Assembly (NCBI GenBank): GCA_023953775.1
Contig: JAMLJD010000004.1
Span: forward strand, 1 to 64,000
Source: Rhizobiaceae bacterium
Lineage (GTDB): Bacteria > Pseudomonadota > Alphaproteobacteria > Rhizobiales > Rhizobiaceae
Direction: 5' to 3'
DNA: 64,000 nt
Part shown: in pieces, positions 27,900 to 37,835 of the stretch
How positions within the stretch are numbered: the first letter of the stretch is position 1
How the letters are laid out: the number at the start of each line of letters is the position of its first letter
The notes under the pieces: generated by a model
What the model saw: the letters and a program-made list of their open reading frames with translations, nothing else
The model's database searches: none
Told to the model about the DNA's origin: nothing
Translations under genes and position numbers: made by a program

Positions 27900-27919
27900 G
27901 GGGCCGCCTGGGCGGCCCC
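27900..27919 (+). terminator. GC-rich hairpin after the IalB-family gene
   Basis: A perfect 9-bp stem, GGGGCCGCC with GGCGGCCCC, and a tiny loop. It lies between the ialB-like gene and rlmN. There is no T-run after it, so it may be a weak terminator or a processing structure in the rlmN leader. Confidence 0.45.
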
Positions 27920-27940
27920 GCATGCGTTTGAGCGGAAAAG

Positions 27941-29170
27941 ATGACCCTTTCGATCGACCTGACGGATCCAGCCAGGCGCCCCGTTGCGGCCAAGCCTACG
28001 GGCGAGGAGAAGCGACCACTGGTCGGCCTGACGCGCGAGGGTCTCTCCGAGGCGCTGGGCGAGGTCGGCGTGCCGGAGAAGCAGCGCCGGATGCGCGTGC
28101 AGCAGCTCTGGCACTGGCTCTATGTGCGCGGTGTCTCCGACTTCGCCGACATGGCGAACATTTCACGTGACCTCAGGGCATCGCTCGACGCCCGGTTCAC
28201 GATCGCCCGCCCGGAAATCGTCGAGGAACAGATTTCAACCGACGGCACCCGCAAATGGCTGTTCCGCTTTCCGCCGCGCGGCGCGGGCAGGCCGGTCGAG
28301 GTCGAGACAGTCTATATTCCGGAGGAAGGCCGCGGCACGCTGTGCATCTCGAGCCAGGTCGGCTGCACGCTGACCTGCTCGTTCTGTCATACCGGCACGC
28401 AGAAGCTGGTCCGCAACCTGACGCCGGAGGAGATCCTGGCGCAGCTTCTGGTCGCGCGCGACAGGCTGGGCGACTTCCCCGATCGCGACACGCCGGACGG
28501 TGCCATCGTTCCCGCCGAAGGCCGCAAGGTGTCCAACATCGTCATGATGGGCATGGGCGAGCCATTGTACAATTTCGACAATGTCAAGCAGGCGCTGCTG
28601 GTCGCCTCCGACGGGGACGGGCTCTCGTTGTCAAAGCGCCGCATCACGCTGTCGACGTCGGGCGTGGTACCTGAGATCGCCCGCACCGGGCACGAAATCG
28701 GCGTCATGCTGGCGATCTCGCTCCACGCGGTACGCGACGAATTGCGCGACGAGCTGGTGCCGATCAACAAGAAGTATCCGCTGAAGGAGCTTCTGGACGC
28801 GTGCCGCGCCTATCCCGGCCTTTCGAACGCGCGCCGCATCACCTTCGAATATGTGATGCTCAAGGGGGTCAACGATTCACTGTCGGACGCCCGCGAGCTG
28901 GTGCGGCTGCTCAGGGGCATCCCCGCCAAGATCAACCTGATCCCGTTCAATCCGTGGCCGGGTTCGCGCTACGAATGCTCGGACTGGGAAACGATCGAGA
29001 CGTTTGCCGACGCGGTCAACGCCGCCGGCTACGCTTCGCCGATCCGGACGCCGCGCGGCCGCGATATCCTGGCGGCCTGCGGCCAGCTCAAGTCGGAATC
29101 GGAGCGGATGCGCAAGACCGAGCGCCTGGCCCTCGAAGCGATGATGATAGCCGGCCACGGCGAGGCGTGA
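27941..29170 (+). CDS. rlmN: Dual-specificity 23S rRNA/tRNA adenine-C2 methyltransferase RlmN
   Basis: A radical-SAM enzyme that methylates C2 of A2503 in 23S rRNA and A37 in some tRNAs. The 409-residue protein has the Fe-S motif C142-x3-C146-x2-C149 within [20 protein letters not shown]. It also shows the family's [30 protein letters not shown], and the C-terminal [11 protein letters not shown] holding the second catalytic cysteine. It stands alone between ialB-like and a convergent lysE gene. Confidence 0.97.
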   Translation: MTLSIDLTDPARRPVAAKPTGEEKRPLVGLTREGLSEALGEVGVPEKQRRMRVQQLWHWLYVRGVSDFADMANISRDLRASLDARFTIARPEIVEEQISTDGTRKWLFRFPPRGAGRPVEVETVYIPEEGRGTLCISSQVGCTLTCSFCHTGTQKLVRNLTPEEILAQLLVARDRLGDFPDRDTPDGAIVPAEGRKVSNIVMMGMGEPLYNFDNVKQALLVASDGDGLSLSKRRITLSTSGVVPEIARTGHEIGVMLAISLHAVRDELRDELVPINKKYPLKELLDACRAYPGLSNARRITFEYVMLKGVNDSLSDARELVRLLRGIPAKINLIPFNPWPGSRYECSDWETIETFADAVNAAGYASPIRTPRGRDILAACGQLKSESERMRKTERLALEAMMIAGHGEA

Positions 29171-29177
29171 CCGTCTC

Positions 29178-29822
29178 TCACCGCGCTTGCGCGGTCAGGA
29201 TCTTGAGTGCGAAGGCGGAGAAGACGCCGGCGAACAGATAGTCGACGACGCGTGTGACGCGCGGGCTCTTGCGCAGCAGCTTGGAGAAGCCGTCAGCCGC
29301 CAGGACCATCGGAACGGTGACCGGCAGCGATAGCGGAATGAACAGCATTCCGAGGAAGAAGAGCTTGCCCGGCGCATGCGGATCGCCGGCCGAGACGAAT
29401 TGCGGCAGGAAGGTCATAAAGAACAGGATGATCTTCGGATTCATGAGGTTGATCGTCAGCCCCGTGAGCCAGTTCCTGGACAGCGACCGCGGCTGGCCAG
29501 CCTGCTTTTCGGGCGCGAATGCGGAGCCCTTGCTGATCGCCTGCCAGGCCAGGAAAACGAGGTAGCCGGCACCGCCTATCTTTAGCGCAAGAAAGGCTTC
29601 GGGCGAAGCGACGATCAACGCCGACAGACCGAGTGCGACCATCGCGGTGTGAAGCATGATCCCGGTCATCGCGCCGAGCATGCAGGCAAAGCCCGCCGCA
29701 CGGCCCTGGGCCAGCGCGCGCCCGACGAACAGCGTCATGTCCGGGCCGGGCGTGATCGCGATGATGAAGGTCGCGATCGCAAACTGTACGATCGTGGCGC
29801 TGTCCGGAACGAATTCAAGCAT
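29178..29822 (-). CDS. LysE/RhtB-family amino acid exporter
   Basis: A 214-residue inner-membrane protein with about six hydrophobic segments. It carries the family signature near the start, ITPGPDMTLFVGRAL, and GLTINLMNPKIILFFMTFLPQFV in the middle. Members export lysine, threonine, homoserine lactone or related compounds; substrate not deducible. Convergent with rlmN and separated by 7 nt. Confidence 0.9.
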   Translation of the reverse strand: MLEFVPDSATIVQFAIATFIIAITPGPDMTLFVGRALAQGRAAGFACMLGAMTGIMLHTAMVALGLSALIVASPEAFLALKIGGAGYLVFLAWQAISKGSAFAPEKQAGQPRSLSRNWLTGLTINLMNPKIILFFMTFLPQFVSAGDPHAPGKLFFLGMLFIPLSLPVTVPMVLAADGFSKLLRKSPRVTRVVDYLFAGVFSAFALKILTAQAR

Positions 29823-29851
29823 TGGCTATCAGGCTCCCCGCCATTCCAATT

Positions 29852-31333
29852 CTAGTTCACGCGCCATGCCGATGCGATCCAGTTGCTGTGTCGGGCAAGG
29901 AAGATCCTGGTCTGAAACGCCTCGATACGCTGCGCTTCGATGTTGAAGACGCCGGCGACGTCGAAATCGCCGACGACGAACAGCAGCGCGGGGCCTTCCT
30001 CCCGCGGCGTCCAGGGCCGGGTCATCTCGAACTGGTCCGCCGGACGTTTCGGATCCGGCGTGAGCGCACGCACGTCGAGATCCGTGTCCCGCAATTCGTA
30101 GACCATCGATGCGGTGAAGCCGCGGCCGGTAAACACCACCTTGCGGATGCCGGTATCCTGGGAAATGCGCTGGACGTTCTGGGCGAACTCGCCCCAGCCG
30201 CGCAGCTTTCCGAGCTCGCCGCCGACCGGTCCGCTCGTGATGACGCCGGTGAGCGTACCGGCGAACGTGACCGCGATGAGCGCCGTCGCATTGATGCAGA
30301 TCGTGGCGATCAGCCCGCGCTTCCATTGCAGGGCCAGCATAGTCGCCATGGCAAGGACGGTGGCGGCCGGAAAGGCGGTGGCGGCCCAGTTGCCGTGGGC
30401 GCGCGAGATGAACGCCTGTGCCATGATCAGCGCAAAGACCGGCAAACTGAACGACAGCAGAAACCGGCGCGCTGTCGGGTTGATCTCTTTCGCCTTGCCG
30501 AGTGCGGCCATCACGAACGCCGCGAAGGCAATGGGCCCAACTATTATCGTCTGTATGGCGGTGAACTCCAGGAGGCCCCGGAAATTGGGAAAGCGCCCGC
30601 CCCAATCCGCATTGTCGCGCGTGTGAAGATAGGTGGCGAAGCCGTTCTCGTAGTTCCAGTAGACGTTGGGCGCGATCAGCGCCGCGGCCACGGCGAAACC
30701 GATCCAGGTGCCGGGGTGTCGTAGCATCCTGCGGCCGGCCGGACTTACGAGCGCGAATATCGCGATGCACAGGACGAGATAGATCATCGCGTATTTGGCA
30801 TTCAGGCCGAGGCCGATCGCGACGCCCATCGCGAGCCCGGCCGCCAGCGACGGTCGCTGATAGTGATAGACGACCGCCAGCATCGCGGCGACCCAGAAGA
30901 ATAGCAGCGGTACGTCCGTCGACATCAGGGTCGACGAGACGGAGGTGCCGGGAGTCGTTATGTAGACCAGCGACGACCAGAACGCGGTTCGCTGGTCGAA
31001 GAGCTTGCCCGCGAGTACGTAGATCAGCAATGCCGCGGCAAGGTGCAGTATCGGCGAAGCGACGCGAACGCAGAACGGCGAATCGCCGCAGACTGCCGTC
31101 ACCGAGCCGATGAGCCAGGCTATGAGCGGCGGCTTGGTGAAGTAGCCGAAGGCCGGTTCCTGTGCCCAGACCCAGTATTGCGCCTCGTCGTAGAACAGTT
31201 CGGCATTCGATACCGCGAGGCCCAGCACTCGAAGCGCCGTCACGGCCAGCAGCACGGCCAGCAGCAGGCGAAAACCCAGATCCGCCTGCAGCAGCGTTTC
31301 GTCGCTCTGGTCCCAGCTCGTTTCTTGCGCCAC
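29852..31333 (-). CDS. Glycosyltransferase family 39-like membrane protein
   Basis: A 493-residue polytopic protein with about ten membrane segments, resembling ArnT/PMT-type lipid-linked sugar transferases. The first periplasmic loop holds the acidic motif AELFYDEAQYWVWAQEPAFG, followed by YFTKPPLIAWLIG. This matches the conserved DE-containing loop of GT39/GT83 enzymes. I chose the GTG at 31333 because GGGAG lies 6 nt upstream; 20 more residues are open in frame. It probably glycosylates an envelope lipid such as lipid A; the sugar is unknown. Confidence 0.85.
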   Translation of the reverse strand: MAQETSWDQSDETLLQADLGFRLLLAVLLAVTALRVLGLAVSNAELFYDEAQYWVWAQEPAFGYFTKPPLIAWLIGSVTAVCGDSPFCVRVASPILHLAAALLIYVLAGKLFDQRTAFWSSLVYITTPGTSVSSTLMSTDVPLLFFWVAAMLAVVYHYQRPSLAAGLAMGVAIGLGLNAKYAMIYLVLCIAIFALVSPAGRRMLRHPGTWIGFAVAAALIAPNVYWNYENGFATYLHTRDNADWGGRFPNFRGLLEFTAIQTIIVGPIAFAAFVMAALGKAKEINPTARRFLLSFSLPVFALIMAQAFISRAHGNWAATAFPAATVLAMATMLALQWKRGLIATICINATALIAVTFAGTLTGVITSGPVGGELGKLRGWGEFAQNVQRISQDTGIRKVVFTGRGFTASMVYELRDTDLDVRALTPDPKRPADQFEMTRPWTPREEGPALLFVVGDFDVAGVFNIEAQRIEAFQTRIFLARHSNWIASAWRVN

Positions 31334-31501
31334 GGAATACTCCCACGTCCTGGCCGCTGCTATAGCCGACGCCGCCGCTGCCGCCAACTCCATGCGCGAC
31401 TGTCGCTGGACCGGCTCGACGGCCTTCCATGACGATGCAGGCCCGTCAGGGACGCGTGGGGCAAACGTCCGGCGAGAGCCGCCGGCAGGCGCTATGCTGC
31501 C

Positions 31502-31812
31502 CTAGAGCGGTTCATCTTTAGCTGGAATCGTTTGAACGTCGGTATTTCGTGTCCCGGCCAGGAGCGGAAGGCGATGCGGTATGAATACCGTCAGCCTTTC
31601 GCGACGCCGTTCGGGGCGCGACAAGACCACGTTGAAACGATTACGGTTTCAATGTGAATTCAATGACTTGCCTTTGCCGACTTGGCGGTCTTTTCCGCGC
31701 CGGCGTCGTCGAAATCCTCGCATGATGATTACATCATGCTGCGGTATTCTCCTCGCCGGCACGAAAAATTCCGGCCATCAAACCGCTTCCATCCAAAGAT
31801 GAACCGCACTAG
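31502..31812. mobile_element. MITE-like element with 24-bp terminal inverted repeats
   Basis: The 475-bp gap between two minus-strand genes holds this 311-bp element. Its left end (CTAGAGCGGTTCATCTTTAG, running to 31525) and the reverse complement of its right end (31789-31812) agree at 21 of 24 positions, and both begin CTAG. It encodes no protein. It contains GCATGATG-ATTA-CATCATGC, a perfect 8-bp inverted repeat, at 31720-31739. The right-hand CTAG provides the TAG stop of the adjacent exported-protein gene. A non-autonomous transposon is the simplest reading; no transposase is in the window. Confidence 0.6.
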
Positions 31813-32759
31813 TCGCTTTCCTCGCCGCCGTCGGCCATGCGCTCATCCTGGCGGAGCGCATAGGCATTCCCGTTCCATTGCCATGTCTGGCCATCGCCCT
31901 CGGTCTTGACCGGCAGCGTGGAGATGTCTGGCCAACCGAGCGTGCCGGTAGCGGGATCGGCGTAGACGGCCGCACCTTCAATGTCGAGAACGGCGCGCCA
32001 TCCGGCCTCGTCGGTCGCGTCCGGTGCGAACGCGGTGATGTTGCATCCCGTGATGCCGTAGTACCAGGACGATCCGCACAGCTCCGTAAAGAGGAGGCGC
32101 TTGCCGCCATCGAGATCGAGCATCGCCGCCGCAAGTGAAGGCTTGCTTGAGGTCGATGCGGTGAAGGCCTTAATGTCGGCTTCGCGCAAGGACCGGGCGA
32201 GCGGCAGATAGGAGCTGTAAGCTGTAAGGAGAATACGGTTGGCGGTCGGCAGCGTTCGCGGCGTGCATCGCTCGGCGACCGCGGTGATTGCACGGCGCGA
32301 TCCGCGCAGCGAGAAGCGGGCGACAGGTTCCGCGTCGCCGAACGCGATCGCCAGCCTGTTGCCGCGTTTCAATGGTTCGATAACGTCTTTTCCGAGTGCG
32401 AAGGAATAGGAGCCATCCTCTTCCTTTTCGGCCTCGGAAGGATAGGCGTTGCGGTCGACGGTCAGGACGGCCGGCCCTGCCATCGCCGCATCTTCGGCAT
32501 CAGCCGTAGGGCTCAGAGCGAGCGACCATTTCTGCTCGGCGCAAGACATGCTGCCGCCCGAGAACGCAGATCCCTCTTCCGGCTCCGGCAGGGCGGCAAC
32601 GGCGTCCGTCTCGTGTGTCTGCCACGACGTCGCGGCGTGACCCTGGGCGGTCGCCGAAGCGATGAGGACGGCCGCGAGCGACAGGCGGACTGCACGGCTT
32701 CCCTGTCTCGCTCTCCGGTTTCCAAGCGCCGTGTGACGCAGATCCATTCCAGTCGTCAT
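31809..32759 (-). CDS. Exported protein of unknown function
   Basis: A 316-residue protein with an N-terminal basic stretch and a hydrophobic signal segment (VRLSLAAVLIASATAQGHA), so it is probably periplasmic. The mature part begins with an acidic stretch (LPEPEEGSAFSGGSM). A region FSLRGSRRAITAVAERCTP recalls the C-terminal pattern of some IalB or DUF1176-like proteins, but I would not assign it. Four mature cysteines may form disulfides (SCAEQKW, ERCTP, TELCGSSWYY, GCNITAF). Its stop codon is the CTAG end of the MITE-like element. Alternative starts exist at 32774 and 32747. Confidence 0.65.
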   Translation of the reverse strand: MTTGMDLRHTALGNRRARQGSRAVRLSLAAVLIASATAQGHAATSWQTHETDAVAALPEPEEGSAFSGGSMSCAEQKWSLALSPTADAEDAAMAGPAVLTVDRNAYPSEAEKEEDGSYSFALGKDVIEPLKRGNRLAIAFGDAEPVARFSLRGSRRAITAVAERCTPRTLPTANRILLTAYSSYLPLARSLREADIKAFTASTSSKPSLAAAMLDLDGGKRLLFTELCGSSWYYGITGCNITAFAPDATDEAGWRAVLDIEGAAVYADPATGTLGWPDISTLPVKTEGDGQTWQWNGNAYALRQDERMADGGEESD

Positions 32760-32867
32760 GTCCACCGAACCCACCTTCCGCCAAACCCCGAGAATCAGGG
32801 GGAAGTCTATTGATCACGCGGCAGCCAGCAAGTTCCTCCGCATCACTTTCCGGTGCACGGGCGCTAC

Positions 32868-32895
32868 TTGTCCAGCACCTGTTTCCTGATAAAAG
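32868..32895 (+). promoter_or_regulatory. Possible argG promoter
   Basis: TTGTCC and TAAAAG separated by 16 nt, upstream of argG, giving a leader of about 50 nt. The fit to a housekeeping sigma-70 promoter is moderate. No ARG-box-like operator was recognised. Confidence 0.3.
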
Positions 32896-32951
32896 TGCCG
32901 CGAAACAGCGCGTGTCACCACGCCGTCAACGCCGATCAGACAGGAAATTCG

Positions 32952-34181
32952 ATGTCGCAGTGGAAAGACGTCAAGAAGGTCGTGCTCGCCTATTCCGGCG
33001 GCCTGGACACCTCCATCATTCTCAAATGGCTGCAGACCGAGCTTGGCGCGGAAGTCGTCACCTTCACGGCGGACCTCGGCCAGGGCGACGAACTCGAGCC
33101 GGCGCGGCGCAAGGCTGAGATGCTGGGCATCCGCGAGATCTACATCGAGGACGTGCGCGAGGAATTCGTCCGCGATTTCGTCTTTCCGATGTTTCGCGCC
33201 AATGCCGTCTATGAGGGCGTCTACCTGCTCGGGACATCCATCGCCCGGCCGCTGATCTCCAAGCGGCTTGTCGAGATTGCGGCGGAGACGGGTGCCGACG
33301 CCATCGCCCATGGCGCGACCGGCAAGGGCAACGACCAGGTGCGGTTCGAGCTGTCAGCCTACGCGCTCAATCCGGACATCAAGGTCATCGCGCCGTGGCG
33401 CGACTGGACGTTCAAGTCGCGGACCGACCTGATCAATTTCGCGGAGCAGCACCAGATACCGGTTCCGAAGGACAAGAAGGGCGAGGCGCCCTTCTCCGTC
33501 GACGCCAACCTCTTGCACTCCTCGTCCGAGGGAAAGGTGCTGGAGGACCCGTGGAGCGGGCCGCCCGAATATGTCTATCAGCGCACGGTTTCGCCGATGG
33601 ACGCGCCCGACAAGGCGACCGACGTCACCATCGGGTTTGCGAAAGGCGACGCCGTGTCGATCGACGGCAAGGCAATGTCGCCGGCGACGCTCCTGGCGAC
33701 GCTCAACGATCTCGGCCGCGACAACGGCATCGGGCGCCTCGACCTCGTGGAAAACCGGTTCGTGGGCATGAAGTCGCGCGGCGTGTACGAGACCCCCGGG
33801 GGCACCATCCTGCTGGCCGCCCACCGTGCGATGGAATCGATCACGCTCGACCGCGGCGCGGCGCATCTCAAGGACGAGCTTATGCCGCGCTATGCCGAGC
33901 TGATCTATAACGGTTTCTGGTTCTCGCCCGAGCGCGAGATGCTGCAGGCGCTCATCGACAAGAGCCAGGAGGATGTCGAGGGAGAGGTTCGCCTCACGCT
34001 CTACAAGGGCAACGTCATCGTGTCGGGCCGCAAGTCGGCAAAGTCGCTCTATTCGGATGCGCTGGTAACCTTTGAGGACGATCGCGGCGCATACGACCAG
34101 AAGGACGCCGCGGGTTTCATCCGGCTTAACGCCTTGCGGCTGCGGACGCTGGCCGCGCGCCGCCGCCAAGGCGGGTCATGA
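32952..34181 (+). CDS. argG: Argininosuccinate synthase
   Basis: Joins citrulline and aspartate with ATP to form argininosuccinate in arginine biosynthesis. The 409-residue protein starts [11 protein letters not shown], with the ATP-pyrophosphatase P-loop AYSGGLDTS (13-21), and continues with [13 protein letters not shown] and [14 protein letters not shown]. The open frame upstream of this ATG is not family-like. CAGGAAA precedes the start. argH is not in the window. Confidence 0.97.
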   Translation: MSQWKDVKKVVLAYSGGLDTSIILKWLQTELGAEVVTFTADLGQGDELEPARRKAEMLGIREIYIEDVREEFVRDFVFPMFRANAVYEGVYLLGTSIARPLISKRLVEIAAETGADAIAHGATGKGNDQVRFELSAYALNPDIKVIAPWRDWTFKSRTDLINFAEQHQIPVPKDKKGEAPFSVDANLLHSSSEGKVLEDPWSGPPEYVYQRTVSPMDAPDKATDVTIGFAKGDAVSIDGKAMSPATLLATLNDLGRDNGIGRLDLVENRFVGMKSRGVYETPGGTILLAAHRAMESITLDRGAAHLKDELMPRYAELIYNGFWFSPEREMLQALIDKSQEDVEGEVRLTLYKGNVIVSGRKSAKSLYSDALVTFEDDRGAYDQKDAAGFIRLNALRLRTLAARRRQGGS

Positions 34182-34225
34182 CGGCGCTGCCGGGCATGGT
34201 TGCCCGGCTCTGCCGGACACCCTGA

Positions 34226-35590
34226 ATGGGCGCCGGCCGGGAGGGGATTGCCGACCGCCGGGCCAACAGCCGCTCGGCAGCCCGTCGCTGGACCCTGATG
34301 GCTTTTCTGGCAACGCTTCTGGTTGCCGCAATTGCCACCGCAGGCGGCTACTGGTGGCTCGAGCGGGATCGTGAACCGACAAGGCTGGTTGTCGGTGCCG
34401 GCCCTGTCGGGTCCGACACCTATCAGCTCATGAGCGATGTGGCAGCCGTCGTCGAGCGGCACAGCGACACGCTTCGCCTCGCCATCCGGCCGACCCGCGA
34501 CCCTTCGCAGAACATTTCCCTGCTCAATCGCCATGACGTCGATCTCGCGGCGATCCGCGCCGACACGCCGACGGTCGCCGATGTCCGGATGATCGCGGAA
34601 CTCTATCCCGACTTCTTCCAGATCATCATTCGCGGTGGATCAGGCATCACGGAGATCGGCGACCTCGTTGGCAAGCGGATCGCGATACCCGAATTCGGAA
34701 CCGACGCTTTCCGTTCTTTCTGGATCGTCGCCGATCACTACGATCTGCCGATAGACGGCATGCGCTGGACCGCGACGGGTTTCGATCGGGGGGCGGCAGG
34801 GCTGCTCTCGGGAGAATACGATGCGATCTTCACGGTACGGTCGCTGCGCGACAGGCCCCTGCTCAGGTTGTTCGAGGACGCCCAGCTGAAGGGACAGCGC
34901 CTGCGCTATGTGCCGATCCGGCAGGCCGAGGCGATATCGCTCAAACGTCCATTCATGGGGGCGGGGACGATCCCGGTTGGCGCCTTCACGGGTGCGACCC
35001 CCGTGCCGGGCGGGTCGACGCCGACCAGCGTCGTCGCACGCAATCTCGTGACGCGGGCCGACATCGACGCCGTCGCCATCCGGGAACTGACGCGAATCCT
35101 GTTCGAGAACAGGCTCGACCTGACCATCCGGTTCTCGCTTGCTTCAGCGATCCGCCAGCCCGATCCGGGCCGTGGGCTTAACCTGCCCCTGCACGAGGGC
35201 GCCGAGGCGTTCTATTCGCGCGACGATCCGAGCTTCCTGCAGCAGAATGCCGAGCCGATCACCTTGCTGATCACGGTCGCGGCGATGATGGTATCGGTGC
35301 TTCTGGCGTTGCGGTCGCGGCTCGTGGCGATGCAGAAGAACCGCGCCGACCGGTACAACTACCAGCTTCTCGACATCAACCGGCGTGCAACGGCAGCGAC
35401 CGGCGCCGACGATCTCGACGCATTGAGCGCGGAACTCGCCGCAATTCAGGAAACCGTGGTCGTCGCGCTCGATACGGACGAGGTTACGGACGAGGGGTTC
35501 CAGTCGTTCGCGCTGCTGTGGGCGTCGGTCCGTCAGACCATCGCCGAGCGTCGCGCGGAGCTTGGCGTAAGCACAGCGCGAGGCATGTGA
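34226..35590 (+). CDS. TAXI-family TRAP solute-binding-like protein with two membrane anchors
   Basis: A 454-residue protein with an N-terminal membrane helix (about 23-43), a TAXI-type solute-binding domain and a second helix near residues 345-366. A predicted cytoplasmic tail of about 85 residues follows. The binding domain shows LVVGAGPVGSDTYQLMSDVA, then DVDLAAIRADTPTVADV and LVGKRIAIPEFGTDAFRSFW. Normal TAXI proteins are soluble partners of a TRAP permease; no permease gene is next to this one. A tethered sensor or scaffolding role is possible. It follows argG by 44 nt and may be co-transcribed. Confidence 0.8.
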   Translation: MGAGREGIADRRANSRSAARRWTLMAFLATLLVAAIATAGGYWWLERDREPTRLVVGAGPVGSDTYQLMSDVAAVVERHSDTLRLAIRPTRDPSQNISLLNRHDVDLAAIRADTPTVADVRMIAELYPDFFQIIIRGGSGITEIGDLVGKRIAIPEFGTDAFRSFWIVADHYDLPIDGMRWTATGFDRGAAGLLSGEYDAIFTVRSLRDRPLLRLFEDAQLKGQRLRYVPIRQAEAISLKRPFMGAGTIPVGAFTGATPVPGGSTPTSVVARNLVTRADIDAVAIRELTRILFENRLDLTIRFSLASAIRQPDPGRGLNLPLHEGAEAFYSRDDPSFLQQNAEPITLLITVAAMMVSVLLALRSRLVAMQKNRADRYNYQLLDINRRATAATGADDLDALSAELAAIQETVVVALDTDEVTDEGFQSFALLWASVRQTIAERRAELGVSTARGM

Positions 35591-35605
35591 TCATCGTATC
35601 CGGAA

Positions 35606-36427
35606 TCAGCTTCCGTCGATTTCCCTGCCGATGATGGCGATCGCCTTCTGGTAGACCCCGGCGGCGTTCCATCCCTGGATCGCGCCGTAGTTGGCCTGCC
35701 CCGGCTGGTAGCCGCCGCCGGCCCGCCATCCATGAGCGCGCAGGAAGTTGGCCGTCGAGGCAAGCGCGTCGGCGCGGGAGCGGATCAGGTCGATGCGGCC
35801 GTCTCCGTCTCCATCGACGCCGTATTTGAGTACGCTGCCCGGCAGGAACTGTGTCTGTCCGATCTCGCCATGGGCGGCGCCGATGGCATTGGGGCTCAGG
35901 ATACCGCGGTCGACGAGGGTGAGCGCTGCGAGCAGGTGATTGGTAAAGAACTCGGAGCGCCGGCAGTCATAGGCGAGCGTCGCTACCGCGGAAACGATAT
36001 TCTGGTTGCCGAGATAGCCGCCGAAGCCGGTTTCCATGCCCCAGATCGCGATCAGCGGGCCCGCAGGCACGCCGTAGCGGCGCTCTATATTGGCAAGCAG
36101 CTTGGCATGCTGCTTCTTGAGCCTCTTGCCCTTCGACGCGATGGTCTTGGCACCGCGCTTGGCCATGAACTGTTCGAGGGTGAGCTTGAAGCTCTTCTGG
36201 TTGCGGTCGGCGTGGATCGTCTTGGTGGCGTAGGACGTACCGTCGAGCGCCGACAGACCACGCCCCTTGATGCCGCGCGCCGCAGCCGTCTGCTTGAACG
36301 CAGCCTTCCAGGCCGGGAATCCGCCGGCATTGTTGCCGCATTGCTGGGCGTTTGCCGCGCCGACGGCAAAGACGGTTGCGACGAATGCCGCGGCCCCCAA
36401 TATCCGCGCTTTCGATACAATCGACAT
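35606..36427 (-). CDS. Lytic murein transglycosylase, MltB-like
   Basis: A 273-residue periplasmic enzyme that cleaves peptidoglycan with 1,6-anhydro ring formation. Signal peptide at residues 1-28 (ending ANAQ). The catalytic glutamate lies in IAIWGMETGFGGYLGN, followed by GEIGQTQFLPGSVLKYGVDG and WRAGGGYQPGQAN. It lacks a lipobox, so it is probably soluble, as in the SLT family 3 forms of rhizobia. Start at ATG 36427. Convergent with the TAXI gene. Confidence 0.92.
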   Translation of the reverse strand: MSIVSKARILGAAAFVATVFAVGAANAQQCGNNAGGFPAWKAAFKQTAAARGIKGRGLSALDGTSYATKTIHADRNQKSFKLTLEQFMAKRGAKTIASKGKRLKKQHAKLLANIERRYGVPAGPLIAIWGMETGFGGYLGNQNIVSAVATLAYDCRRSEFFTNHLLAALTLVDRGILSPNAIGAAHGEIGQTQFLPGSVLKYGVDGDGDGRIDLIRSRADALASTANFLRAHGWRAGGGYQPGQANYGAIQGWNAAGVYQKAIAIIGREIDGS

Positions 36428-36596
36428 GCAATTCTCCCGATCCGAACTGTGATGATTTGCGTGCGTGTACGCCAAATATCTCGCCTTTCATCGTTAAGGG
36501 CAAGTTTACGGCCAAAGAAAGACCCGCTGGCGAGGGTTTCGGAACTCGCCTAGGATCAACGCTCGGGCAAAGACCGATCACCTTGGGGGGCGGCGC

Positions 36597-37829
36597 ATGC
36601 GTGACGTGGATGTGGCGATCGTGGGAGCGGGCTCGGCCGGGCTCGGTGCGGCGAAAATCGCGCGGGAATCCGGACTGGATTTCGTCGTTCTGGAGGCAAT
36701 GGACCGCATAGGCGGTCGCGCTTTCACCTCCAGCGAGCATTTCGGCGTGCCGTTCGACATCGGTTGCGCCTGGCTGCACGCCGCGGACCGCAACCCGTAC
36801 TATCCCGAGGCCCAGCACGCGGGGTGGACGCTGCAGTATCACCAGATGGACGTCGATCATCTCTACTACAATACGCGCCGCGCCAGCACCGAGGAGATGG
36901 CGGCGATGAAGGCGGCCGAGGCCGAACTCTACGAACTGCTTGAGAAATGGGATGCCGAGGAGGACCGGCTGTCGGCGCTCATCGCGAAGGGGCACGCAAC
37001 GCGGGCGGCCGCGACGTTCTCGGGTCCGATGGACTTTGGCAAGGACGACGACGAGATCTCGATCGACGACTTCAAGACGGCGGCCGACCTCGAGCCGAAC
37101 TATTTCACGAGGGAAGGTTTCGGCGCGCTTGTCGCGCGGTTCGGCGCCGACGTTCCGGTCGAGCTCTCGACCCCGGTGCGGACGATCAGATGGGACGGTC
37201 CCGGCGTCGAGCTGGTGACCGACCGCGGCACGGTCAAGGCGAGAGCGGTCATCGTCACGGCGTCACCGGCGGTGCTCGCCTTCGAGGAGATATCGTTCTT
37301 TCCCGAACTTCCGCTCGAGCATCGCGAGGCGATCTTCGATCTGCCGATGGGCATGTTGACCAAGATACCGATCGAGATCAGACGCGAGCGCTTCGGGCTG
37401 AAGCCGTTCGACGACCTGCTGATCGAACGCCACGCCCGGCACGATATCTATTTCCTTTGTTTTCCGTTCGACCTCGACCTCATGGTCGGCTTCGTGGGCG
37501 GGGATTTCGCATGGGAGATGTCGGCAGCGGGGGAGGCGGCTGGCGTCGATTTCGTTACCGACCGGCTCGTCTCGATCTTCGGGAGCGATGTGAGGAAATA
37601 TGCCGGGCGCGGCATGATGACGAACTGGGGCGGCGAACGTTTCGTGCGAGGGGCCTATGCGGCGGCGCGCCCCGGCAAGGCAGCGGCCCGAACGACGCTC
37701 GGCCAGCCCGTCGGAGACCGCATCTTCTTTGCCGGAGAAGCTCTTGCCGGGCCGCTGATGCAGACCTGCGCAGGCGCAAGGCTCTCGGGAGAAGCGACGG
37801 CGCGGGCGGTAGCGAAGATCCTGCGCTGA
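36597..37829 (+). CDS. FAD-dependent amine oxidase family protein
   Basis: A 410-residue flavoprotein of the monoamine oxidase superfamily. The N-terminal Rossmann motif VGAGSAGLGAAKIA (9-22) is followed by VLEAMDRIGGRAFTS. The C-terminal FAD motif is DRIFFAGEALAGPLMQTCAGA. Putative substrates are amines or polyamines; none is indicated. The upstream 169 bp, between this and the divergent transglycosylase, hold no further gene. It ends 6 nt before the convergent yciB. Confidence 0.9.
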   Translation: MRDVDVAIVGAGSAGLGAAKIARESGLDFVVLEAMDRIGGRAFTSSEHFGVPFDIGCAWLHAADRNPYYPEAQHAGWTLQYHQMDVDHLYYNTRRASTEEMAAMKAAEAELYELLEKWDAEEDRLSALIAKGHATRAAATFSGPMDFGKDDDEISIDDFKTAADLEPNYFTREGFGALVARFGADVPVELSTPVRTIRWDGPGVELVTDRGTVKARAVIVTASPAVLAFEEISFFPELPLEHREAIFDLPMGMLTKIPIEIRRERFGLKPFDDLLIERHARHDIYFLCFPFDLDLMVGFVGGDFAWEMSAAGEAAGVDFVTDRLVSIFGSDVRKYAGRGMMTNWGGERFVRGAYAAARPGKAAARTTLGQPVGDRIFFAGEALAGPLMQTCAGARLSGEATARAVAKILR

Positions 37830-37835
37830 CGCGGG

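Noticed and set aside
29829-31430. Second long minus-strand frame over the glycosyltransferase
   Set aside because: Out-of-frame shadow of the same gene; arginine-rich and without membrane segments.
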